35,486 bases of DNA from Caldifarciminota bacterium (lineage in GTDB: Bacteria > Hydrothermota > Tepidihabitantia > Tepidihabitantales > DTDR01): NCBI GenBank assembly GCA_025060715.1, contig JANXBG010000017.1:1-35486 (forward strand), written 5' to 3'. The notes beneath the pieces are model-generated. The model was not told where the DNA came from. It was given only the letters and a program-made list of their open reading frames with translations, and did not search any database. This document shows positions 1 through 9,124 of the stretch, one piece after another. The translations under genes and the position numbers were made by a program. The number at the start of each line of letters is the position of its first letter. The first letter of the stretch is position 1.

Positions 1-201
1 CAATTTTTCCTAATTTTTAAAGAACGATTATTTATTTTATTATTTTTTGGTGATGTTTTAGGCAAACATTTATTTTTTATAAATTGGTTGGATAGTTTTT
101 TGTTTTTTGGTTATCTCTTATTCAAAAATTTTTGTTTATTTTTACGAGGTTTTCATTTTGATATTTTGATATTTTTATTTGTCAATTTTTATTCTTTTTG
201 A
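1..201 (+). CDS. Possible 3' end of a membrane protein gene (partial)
   Basis: Frame 1 is open from the first base to a TGA at 199-201, giving 66 codons that are almost all Phe, Leu, Ile and a few charged residues. The start lies outside the window. The stretch INWLDSFLFFGYLLF (about codons 27-41) resembles the last part of lipoprotein signal peptidase LspA, where an N-x-A-D-S segment carries a catalytic Asp before the last membrane helix. The match is weak, and T-rich DNA in this frame would give Phe/Leu by chance. The TGA overlaps the -35 box of the metK promoter. It may equally be non-coding. Confidence 0.35.
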   Translation, partial: QFFLIFKERLFILLFFGDVLGKHLFFINWLDSFLFFGYLLFKNFCLFLRGFHFDILIFLFVNFYSF

Positions 202-225
202 CATTTAGAAATTTAATTTTATAAT
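198..225 (+). promoter_or_regulatory. sigma70-type promoter of metK-ahcY
   Basis: TTGACA at 198-203 and TATAAT at 220-225, 16 bp apart, are both perfect consensus hexamers. The predicted transcript starts near 232. That leaves about 20 nt of leader with an AGGAG Shine-Dalgarno at 241-245, so there is no room for a SAM riboswitch in this leader. Confidence 0.8.
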
Positions 226-251
226 TTATTAAGTTATAAAAGGAGTTAAAA

Positions 252-2676
<2,425 letters not shown>

Positions 2677-2774
2677 TATTTTTTAAGAAGGCGATATTAA
2701 AGGTGTTAGCTTTAGAGTTAAATAGATAATTCAATCTGGAAGACGAATAGTTTATCGCTGAGAGTTACAAGTTT

Positions 2775-3683
2775 TTAATTATAACAGAAAATTGGTATTT
2801 GGTATAGATGATAGATAAATTTTTCTTTGAAATAGAAAAGAGTTTTTGAGGTTAAAACTTCAATTGTTAAGTAATTTAATCCTTTTTTATTGGGTTTTAT
2901 TTTTAAATAGAAAATATTATTCTCTTTTTTAAATAAAAATCTTTCATTTTGGTAATGGAGAAAAACAAAATATTCTTCCAAGTTATTTTCTTTTATCTTT
3001 ATTTGGATTGTGATTGATTCATCCATTGAAAAACTAGGTAATTCTTCTAAAAGAATTAGATTTTTAAAGAAATTTGAATCGATTGTGGTTGAAAGCTTAT
3101 TTTTTAAATTGATAAATTCAATTGTTGGCGCGGTATCTAAACTTGGAAAAAAAGAGTAGGTTGGTGAAATTTTATAAAATTGATATTTTCCTTCTCTTTT
3201 TTTCAAGATAATTTTCTTTTGGGCATTAATTGGATAAATTTTTTCGTATTCTTTTATACCGTAGCTAATTTTTTTAATACTATCTAAAAGGCTATCATTA
3301 AAAAATATCCGCCAAAGGGTATCGTATTGAATAATCGCTATGCAATGGCGCATAGAATCTAAATGAATAATTTCACAAAAGGTATCATTATTCTCAATAA
3401 AGAATCTTAAGGAATCAAAGGAGAAAGTGTCATAACTTATTCGATAAAAACCAATAAGATAAGCAATTCTTTCAAAAACTTTTTGTTTTTTATAAAGGGT
3501 GTCTAATGGAGAAAGAGGGGAAGAATAAAAAAAATTTTTGGGCGATTTTTCTAAAAAGGAGTAAATTGAAATTATATCTTTATTTTCATTTAAGAATTGG
3601 TTAACCAATTCTTTATCATTTTTAAAAATATCTCTTTTTTGGCAAAAGATAAAAAAGATTATAAAAAATAATATTTTTTTCAT
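2775..3683 (-). CDS. Unknown secreted or lipoprotein-like protein
   Basis: A 302-aa protein of unknown function. The N-terminus MKKILFFIIFFIFCQKR is a short positively charged signal sequence ending at Cys14. Cys14 is followed by a charged region and could be a lipobox cysteine, although the residues before it (F-I-F) are a poor match to the canonical L-x-[AGS]. The rest is rich in Phe, Ile, Lys, Asp and Ser with predicted beta content and no motif I recognise. The ATG is 3 nt after the T-tract of the terminator of the preceding gene, with no Shine-Dalgarno nearby. Expression may therefore depend on read-through or on leaderless initiation. The start is kept because the signal sequence begins exactly there. 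Confidence 0.7.
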   Translation of the reverse strand: MKKILFFIIFFIFCQKRDIFKNDKELVNQFLNENKDIISIYSFLEKSPKNFFYSSPLSPLDTLYKKQKVFERIAYLIGFYRISYDTFSFDSLRFFIENNDTFCEIIHLDSMRHCIAIIQYDTLWRIFFNDSLLDSIKKISYGIKEYEKIYPINAQKKIILKKREGKYQFYKISPTYSFFPSLDTAPTIEFINLKNKLSTTIDSNFFKNLILLEELPSFSMDESITIQIKIKENNLEEYFVFLHYQNERFLFKKENNIFYLKIKPNKKGLNYLTIEVLTSKTLFYFKEKFIYHLYQIPIFCYN

Positions 3684-3686
3684 AAT

Positions 3687-3722
3687 AAAAAAAAGGGGAG
3701 ACAGAAAGAAACTGCCTCCCCT
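3687..3722 (-). terminator. Rho-independent terminator after the TonB/T9SS operon
   Basis: Read on the minus strand, a GC-rich stem pairs CTCCCC/GGGGAG (3716-3721 with 3695-3700). It then has one mismatch (3715/3701), then CAG/CTG (3702-3704, 3712-3714) and a 7-nt loop at 3705-3711. Eight T residues (3694-3687) follow directly. It lies 15 nt past the stop codon at 3738 and immediately before the start of the next gene. Confidence 0.85.
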
Positions 3723-3737
3723 CTCCTTTTTAAGTTA

Positions 3738-5486
3738 TTAATTAGAGATTATTAGTTTATATCTTTCAACTGAATTATTTGCTTTTATTGTTAAGAAATA
3801 GAGCCCGTTTTTCAGTTCTTTTGGTGTTCGGAATTGATAATTATGAGTACCTGCTGAAAGATTTTTATTTAATAAGTTCATAACCACACGACCACTAAGG
3901 TCAGTTAGATAAATATTTACTTTTGTTTCTTTTTCTAAATTAAGAGAGAAATAAGCACGATTTCTAATTGGATTGGGATAGATTTTTAAAGTAAACAGCT
4001 TATTTCCTTTTACTTCAGCGATACCCGTTTCGTCTAAATATTGTCTTGGAATTTGATGAACGACAAAGGGATTTTGTGTCATGGGACCTTGGTTTTGAAC
4101 ATAAAAACCAGCAACTAAATCAATCATATAAACAATCCAACACATATCATCCACAACAGGTGCTAAGAATGGGAATCTTTTGGATGTTAAATCAGGTTCC
4201 GTAATTCTTTTTGGTGGTAACCAAGTTAAACCGCCATTCATAGAAGCAGTTCCCCAAATGTCAGCCCTTAGTAAAGTAGTAGTTGGTTCGTAATTTAATG
4301 GGTCAAATTGCTCCCAAACAACATAAAGATATCCGTTTTGTAAATTTTGACCGATAGAAGGACGACAAGCAAAAACAGCATTGTAGCCTACAGGAGCGGC
4401 TAGGGTCTCAGGCATAATTCGGCAGATTCTTGTTAATTCTGGATTTCTTCCAGGAACATAATGCCACATTTCAACAGGAATTATTCTGCCAGTATCTCTT
4501 ATGTTTGGAGTGTAACAAAGAACGAAGTTTGGCCTATCTTCACGATCAAAGAAACCGCCAACAGAGGATATTGAAAGTTCTGGTAAGGTTTCGCTACCTG
4601 GAGTAAAGATTGGTGGAAATGGAAAAGGAATTATTTCACTCCAAGTTTCACCACCATCGGTTGAAATGCGGTAAGCGCCACTATCTGTTCCTGAAACTCC
4701 CCATTCTGTCCAATAAATAACTACTTTATTACTGCTTTTAGAAGCAAAAATTCCCTGAGAATTACCCAAAGGAGCAATTGGTTCTCCACTTCGAGGAGCA
4801 ATTAATACTGGTTCATCAGGATTAGGCCAATTACGTATTCTGATATAATAAAGATCTTCACGACGGAACGCACCAGGAGCGCTTTCTACCGCGCACACAT
4901 GGATCCAACCATTATTGGTAACTGCAATTGGTGGCCAAAGAAAACGTTCTTGGCAATCCGCATAATCAAAAAGTCCTTGTCCAGGAGCAATATCCTTGGC
5001 AATCCTTGGAATGAAATTTTGGGTTCCGGCCACATGACCAACAATCACTCCAGCTCCTTCCAGAGGATTAATATCTAAATTACCAAAACCCGCACGAGCA
5101 TTAATTGCATCGATCCCACTTTGACCAAAAACCCATGTTCTAATAGCAGGGTCATAAAAATTATATCTCATATTTCTATCTGCCCAAGGACTGGCTAGAA
5201 GAGAAGTCATTCCTGTTACGTGAACACCTCGTCCAGGGTCATTATAAATTCTTTGCCAGATATGACTATTAAATTGCCAATCATAAGTGGTAAAGAATAC
5301 AGTGTCTACTCGACCAACCTGCTGTCCAAGAGAAATAGGAGTTCTTTCTTTAATAATTCTTGTTTCCGAGAGCTTAGGAAAATCAACTTTTACTTCCGGT
5401 GGAAGGGCTTTTATTGGGATGAGATATTCTTTAGGGATAGCGAAAACAATTAATAAAGGAATAAAAATAACTAATAATTTACGCAT
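3738..5486 (-). CDS. Secreted BNR/sialidase-fold-like protein with T9SS type A sorting domain
   Basis: A 582-aa exported protein of unknown activity. The N-terminus MRKLLVIFIPLLIVFAIPKE is a signal peptide. The middle contains two Asp-box-like motifs, STDGGETW at 275-282 and SMNGGLTW at 415-422, the beta-propeller turn found in sialidases and other BNR proteins. The C-terminal 80 residues start with LKIYPNP (500-506). They contain a DLSGRVV strand and end in GLYFLTIKANNSVERYKLIISN-type sequence, the hallmark of type A Por-secretion (T9SS) sorting domains. A GGAGG site lies just before the ATG. It is the last gene of the exbB-exbD-exbD-tonB operon, 30 nt after tonB. No catalytic sialidase residues are evident, so a binding or structural role is as likely as enzymatic activity. 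Confidence 0.85.
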   Translation of the reverse strand: MRKLLVIFIPLLIVFAIPKEYLIPIKALPPEVKVDFPKLSETRIIKERTPISLGQQVGRVDTVFFTTYDWQFNSHIWQRIYNDPGRGVHVTGMTSLLASPWADRNMRYNFYDPAIRTWVFGQSGIDAINARAGFGNLDINPLEGAGVIVGHVAGTQNFIPRIAKDIAPGQGLFDYADCQERFLWPPIAVTNNGWIHVCAVESAPGAFRREDLYYIRIRNWPNPDEPVLIAPRSGEPIAPLGNSQGIFASKSSNKVVIYWTEWGVSGTDSGAYRISTDGGETWSEIIPFPFPPIFTPGSETLPELSISSVGGFFDREDRPNFVLCYTPNIRDTGRIIPVEMWHYVPGRNPELTRICRIMPETLAAPVGYNAVFACRPSIGQNLQNGYLYVVWEQFDPLNYEPTTTLLRADIWGTASMNGGLTWLPPKRITEPDLTSKRFPFLAPVVDDMCWIVYMIDLVAGFYVQNQGPMTQNPFVVHQIPRQYLDETGIAEVKGNKLFTLKIYPNPIRNRAYFSLNLEKETKVNIYLTDLSGRVVMNLLNKNLSAGTHNYQFRTPKELKNGLYFLTIKANNSVERYKLIISN

Positions 5487-5516
5487 TTTTCCTCCTTTTT
5501 ATAATTACTCATTTTT

Positions 5517-6134
5517 TTATCTCAATCTAAATTTATAAGGAATACTTACCCAAACCCTCACCGGCATATCTCTTTGTTTTGCCGGTGTAAATTTTGCCTG
5601 TCGGGCAGCATCCATTGCTGCTTTATCTAACTCGGGATTTCCTGAAGACTTTAAAATTCTTACATCCGCAACACTACCATCTATATCTACCAAAGCTTCT
5701 ACTACTACATCCCCCTCATGACCTAATTGACGAGCAATTTCGGGATATACTGGTTTTGGTAAATAAATTTCTTTTGGTTTTACTTCAACTTTCCAAAAAG
5801 GAACTATTGGTATTTCAGTTTCTTCTGTTTTTTTATATATCTCACTAAATTCAGTTTTTCCTATGGAAGAAACATCTTCAGCTTCTTCCTCAGATTGTGC
5901 TTCAGAAACCACAGCAATTTTTGGTCTTTCTACAGGTGGCGGTTCAGCAATTTGTTCTAATTCTGGGGGCAGTTGTTCTAAAATAGTGTGTATTTCTTTT
6001 TTCGGAACATAGGGTTGATAGAAAAATTCTCTTGGAAAAATGATAAAAACCAACAAAACAAAAGCAAGCGAAATTACTAATCCCACACGAAACATTATGG
6101 AATAATATTCATCCCATTCAAAACCTCTTTCCAT
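5517..6134 (-). CDS. tonB: TonB family energy-transducing protein
   Basis: Transmits proton-motive force from an ExbB/ExbD motor across the periplasm to outer-membrane partners. I place the start at 6134 (MERGFEWDEYY, 205 aa) because GGAGG lies just upstream and the longer reading overlaps the preceding exbD by 38 bp. One membrane helix spans about residues 14-33. A Pro/Glu-rich linker runs to about 125, and a TonB_C domain follows (PKPVYPEIARQLGHEGDVVV, then GSVADVRILKSSG and a terminal SIPYKFRL). The domain resembles the short GDV-type TonB of Bacteroidota and deltaproteobacteria. It belongs to the five-gene exbB operon and directly precedes the secreted T9SS-tagged protein. Confidence 0.9.
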   Translation of the reverse strand: MERGFEWDEYYSIMFRVGLVISLAFVLLVFIIFPREFFYQPYVPKKEIHTILEQLPPELEQIAEPPPVERPKIAVVSEAQSEEEAEDVSSIGKTEFSEIYKKTEETEIPIVPFWKVEVKPKEIYLPKPVYPEIARQLGHEGDVVVEALVDIDGSVADVRILKSSGNPELDKAAMDAARQAKFTPAKQRDMPVRVWVSIPYKFRLR

Positions 6135-6135
6135 T

Positions 6136-6552
6136 TTAACCTCCAATTTTTTTATATTCAGTAGCAAAAACAATTTTAAAAGCTTGGGCTTCTTTTAAAG
6201 CTTCTAAGAGGTCATTTATTTTCCCATAGTCAACATCACTATCAGCCATAATTTCAGCAATTAATTCAGGATTATCAGCAACTTTTAAAAGCATCACATT
6301 AGTAACCCCTGTTAAATCTAATACATTATCATCAATAGTAATTTTTCCCGTTTTATCTACCCAGATATGGATAACGTTTCTCCTTTTTATCAATCTTTCA
6401 GTAGCTTCTGCTTGTGGTAAATTTACTTTTAAACCCATTTCTGTTCTTAAAACGGTGGTGAGCATAAAGAAGATAATCAAAAGAAAAGCAATATCACCAG
6501 TAGAAGCACTTGGTATTTCCGGTGTTTCTCTTTTGATTAAAAATTTTCTCAT
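6136..6552 (-). CDS. exbD: ExbD/TolR biopolymer transport protein (second copy)
   Basis: Stator-like partner of ExbB, with one N-terminal membrane helix and a periplasmic domain. In this 138-aa protein the motif STGDIAFLLIIFFM at 17-30 places the conserved membrane Asp at residue 20, the proton-carrying residue of the family. GLKVNLPQA follows the helix as usual. GAGGAG lies 5 nt before the ATG, inside the end of the preceding exbD. It ends 1 nt before the tonB start. The two tandem ExbD proteins share the STGDIAFLLIIFFM block but differ in their periplasmic parts, so they may form a mixed ExbD pair. Confidence 0.93.
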   Translation of the reverse strand: MRKFLIKRETPEIPSASTGDIAFLLIIFFMLTTVLRTEMGLKVNLPQAEATERLIKRRNVIHIWVDKTGKITIDDNVLDLTGVTNVMLLKVADNPELIAEIMADSDVDYGKINDLLEALKEAQAFKIVFATEYKKIGG

Positions 6553-6554
6553 AA

Positions 6555-6956
6555 TTACTCCTCTTTTACCGGTGTTAAACTAATTTTTTCAGCCTTTGCT
6601 AATTTTAACTGATCAAAGGCATCAATCATAATTTTGTAAGGAGCCTTTCGAGAGACTTTTAAAGCCACAACTAATTCGGGATTTTTACTCAAAGCTTCCT
6701 GAACGATTGATTTAATTTCAGGGATGGTTATTTTTTGACTTCCAATTAGTACTTCACCGTAAGGATTTACAGTTACTACTAAGATATTTTCTTTTTTTAC
6801 TTTTACTTCCGCCCCTTTTGGCGGTAAAACAATTTTTAGCCCCTTTTCCCGAGAAAAAATAGAAGTAACCATAAAGAAAATTATTAAAAGAAAAGCAATA
6901 TCACCAGTGGAAGCAGTGGGAATAGAAATTTTTTGTTCACTTTTTCTTCTAAACAT
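6555..6956 (-). CDS. exbD: ExbD/TolR biopolymer transport protein (first copy)
   Basis: A 133-aa ExbD with the helix motif STGDIAFLLIIFFMVTSIF beginning at residue 17 and the conserved Asp at residue 19. GLKIVLPPKG is the usual juxtamembrane stretch, and the periplasmic domain ends near KLAKAEKISLTPVKEE. The ATG follows the exbB stop after 2 nt without a clear Shine-Dalgarno, suggesting translational coupling. Two exbD genes in series after exbB are common in TonB loci of Bacteroidota-like lineages. The Asp needed for proton transfer is present in both copies. Confidence 0.93.
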   Translation of the reverse strand: MFRRKSEQKISIPTASTGDIAFLLIIFFMVTSIFSREKGLKIVLPPKGAEVKVKKENILVVTVNPYGEVLIGSQKITIPEIKSIVQEALSKNPELVVALKVSRKAPYKIMIDAFDQLKLAKAEKISLTPVKEE

Positions 6957-6958
6957 AA

Positions 6959-7567
6959 TTATTGTCGTTTTGTTAAATATTCAATTAATGTAGCTGCTGC
7001 TGTTTCTAAATCTCGGGTATAACTATTGATTTTCATTTGGTAAAGAGTATGAATAATTGCTAAAGGTGCAGCAATCATTAATCCCCATTTAGTAGTGATT
7101 AAAGCTTCAGAAATACCAGAAGCTACTACTGTCGGTTCTACTTCACCCACCGCCGCTACTGCAGCAAAAGCACGGATCATTCCTGTGACAGTACCTAAAA
7201 ACCCAAAGAAAGGAGCAACCATTGTTAAACCACCCATTAAACTCATACCTCGATCCAGAAAACCAAGTTCTGCAACTCCAGCTCTAGTTACTGCTTCTTC
7301 CATTGCTGTTTTTCCTTCCTTTGCTTTTTCTAAAGCTGCAAGAAGAACTCGAACAACTGGACTTTTTGTTTTTTGGCACATTTTAATTCCGCTCTCTAAC
7401 CCCTCTTTTTCAATTACTGAAATAAGATTATTGGTAAACTTCTTAGCATTTAACGAGGCAACAATAAAAAGAGTAATAAATCGTTCAATAACTAAAGCAA
7501 TACCTAATATGGCACAGGCTAATAAAAACCACATTATGCCACCACCTTTAATGAATTCCTGTATCAT
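6959..7567 (-). CDS. exbB: ExbB/TolQ/MotA-type proton channel protein
   Basis: Forms the pentameric inner-membrane channel that powers TonB with ExbD. The 202-aa protein has the family's three-helix plan: one helix at about 12-35, a cytoplasmic loop, then two helices at about 115-140 and 155-175. The loop-to-helix stretch GLTMVAPFFGFLGTVTGMI and the following ISEALITTKWGLMIAAPLAI are the conserved ExbB/TolQ blocks. AAGGAGG lies about 5 nt before the ATG. It is the first gene of the operon exbB-exbD-exbD-tonB-T9SS protein and has its own promoter upstream. Confidence 0.94.
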   Translation of the reverse strand: MIQEFIKGGGIMWFLLACAILGIALVIERFITLFIVASLNAKKFTNNLISVIEKEGLESGIKMCQKTKSPVVRVLLAALEKAKEGKTAMEEAVTRAGVAELGFLDRGMSLMGGLTMVAPFFGFLGTVTGMIRAFAAVAAVGEVEPTVVASGISEALITTKWGLMIAAPLAIIHTLYQMKINSYTRDLETAAATLIEYLTKRQ

Positions 7568-7600
7568 TTTTCCTCCTTATCATTTTGTCATTTTTATTAA

Positions 7601-7628
7601 ATATTAAAAAAATAATAAAAAAAGTCAA
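7601..7628 (-). promoter_or_regulatory. Promoter of the exbB-exbD-exbD-tonB operon
   Basis: On the minus strand, TTGACT (7628-7623) and TAATAT (7606-7601) are separated by 16 bp in the 66-bp gap between the RNase G gene and exbB. The transcript would start near 7594, leaving a leader of about 27 nt that includes the AAGGAGG site. Confidence 0.6.
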
Positions 7629-7633
7629 TAAGT

Positions 7634-9124
7634 TTAAAGTTCCTCCAAAAATTTATATTCATCGTATTTGAGTTTATGGTTTATTTTTAATTCTAAGTGA
7701 ATACCAATTTTTTTAATAAGTTGGGTTAACCTGTCGTTCCATTCGTTTGTTAAAAATTCATACATATAAGGTGAAACCAACAGAAGAATTTTTTTCCCTT
7801 TTAATTTTTCCGATTTATTTATTAATTGGCTTTCAATTTTCAAAGCGACTTCATAACGGTCTAAAATTCTTCCTTTCCCTTTGCAAGCAGGACATTCCTC
7901 ACAGAGGGTAAAAAATAGACTGGGACGAATTTTTTCTCGTGTCATTTCCACTAATCCAAAACGACTTAATTTACCAAAGTCGGATTTCGCTCGGTCATTT
8001 GCTAAACACCATTTTAGTTCTTGATACACCAATTCGCGATTTTTTGGTTCCCGCATATCAATAAAGTCAATAATAATTAAACCCGATAAATCTCGTAATC
8101 TAATTTGGCGAGCAATTTCACCGGCAGCTTCCAAATTGGTTTGTAAGATTAATGTTTCGGGATCCTGTTCTGACGCAAAACTACCAGTATTCACATCAAT
8201 GGTAACAAGAGCTTCGGTTTGGTCGATAGTAATAAAACCACCGCTTTTTAAAGGGATTTCTCGGTCTAAAGCTTTTTCTAATTCTTCATCAATTTTGAAT
8301 TTTTTAAAAAGCGGTTCCTTTTCTTCATAAAGAATAATCTTGTCTTTTATAAATAACTCCGGAGTATAATTTTTTATATAATTAGTTATCTCATAATAAA
8401 GATTTCGGTCATCCACATAAATCGCTTCGGTGTCTAAGGTATATAAATCACGAATAATTTTTAATGCCAATTTTGGTTCTTTATAAAGTAAACGAGGAGC
8501 CCGGGATTTTTGAAATTCTCTTTCAATTTCTTCCCAAGTACCTTCTAAGTAATGATAATCCCGAACAATAACCTCTTCAGGCATATTTTCGGCAGCAGTT
8601 CTCACTATTAATCCCCGATTTGGTTTTTTTAATTTTTTAGCAATCTCTTTTAATCTATTTCTTTCCTTTTTATTGGTAATCCTTTGGGAAATACCAATTC
8701 GGGAAATAGTTGGGAAAAAAACTACATATTTACCAGGCAAATGGATAAAAGAAGTTAAGCGAGCACCTTTATCACCGATCTGTTCTTTAACAACCTGACA
8801 GAAAATTTGATCCCCAATATTTATTGGTAATTCTTCCTTTGTTGTCTTTTTTACTTTCTCCTCTTCTTCCAAATCAATTCCAAATATTTCCTCTGGGATT
8901 TCTGTTAAAGGTAAGAAACCGTTTTTTCTCAAACCGATATTCACAAAGGCTCCTCGTAATCCCCTCACAATGTTTTCTACTCTTCCTTTGAAGATTTTGC
9001 CTACATTATTTTCGATTCCTTCTCTTTCAATATAAAATTCTACCAAACGGCCATTTTCTAAAATTCCTACTCGAGTATCATTTAGTTTATGAGTAATCAC
9101 AATAGTGGTTTTAACTTTATTCAT
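7634..9124 (-). CDS. rng: Ribonuclease E/G family endoribonuclease
   Basis: Cleaves single-stranded AU-rich RNA in rRNA maturation and mRNA decay. The 496-aa length fits RNase G rather than RNase E, whose long C-terminal scaffold is absent. An S1 domain lies at about 38-125 (VGKIFKGRVENIVRGLRGAF at 41-60). The catalytic Mg-binding aspartates are D310 in LVTIDVNTG and D353 in IIIDFIDM. The zinc-link motif CPACKGKG is at 411-418. All key residues are present. The start overlaps the end of the radical SAM gene by 8 nt, so it is translated from the hypB-hypA-radical SAM transcript. Confidence 0.95.
   Translation of the reverse strand: MNKVKTTIVITHKLNDTRVGILENGRLVEFYIEREGIENNVGKIFKGRVENIVRGLRGAFVNIGLRKNGFLPLTEIPEEIFGIDLEEEEKVKKTTKEELPINIGDQIFCQVVKEQIGDKGARLTSFIHLPGKYVVFFPTISRIGISQRITNKKERNRLKEIAKKLKKPNRGLIVRTAAENMPEEVIVRDYHYLEGTWEEIEREFQKSRAPRLLYKEPKLALKIIRDLYTLDTEAIYVDDRNLYYEITNYIKNYTPELFIKDKIILYEEKEPLFKKFKIDEELEKALDREIPLKSGGFITIDQTEALVTIDVNTGSFASEQDPETLILQTNLEAAGEIARQIRLRDLSGLIIIDFIDMREPKNRELVYQELKWCLANDRAKSDFGKLSRFGLVEMTREKIRPSLFFTLCEECPACKGKGRILDRYEVALKIESQLINKSEKLKGKKILLLVSPYMYEFLTNEWNDRLTQLIKKIGIHLELKINHKLKYDEYKFLEEL

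Noticed and set aside
1-251. SAM riboswitch before metK
   Set aside because: The predicted mRNA leader is about 20 nt and the upstream sequence shows no paired core of SAM-I, SAM-II or SAM-III type.
2677-2774. Structured RNA or terminator between ahcY and the convergent gene
   Set aside because: Only a 6-bp GCGATA/TATCGC pairing across a loop of more than 50 nt was seen, with no stem followed by a T-tract.
5220-5538. Two overlapping plus-strand frames opposite the T9SS-tagged gene
   Set aside because: Both are shadows of the coding strand, with no start signal or recognisable protein.
7095-7607. 170-codon open frame on the plus strand
   Set aside because: It is antisense to exbB, which has clear family motifs and a ribosome site. 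The frame reads as low-complexity Thr/Ala/Ile/Ser sequence with no domain.
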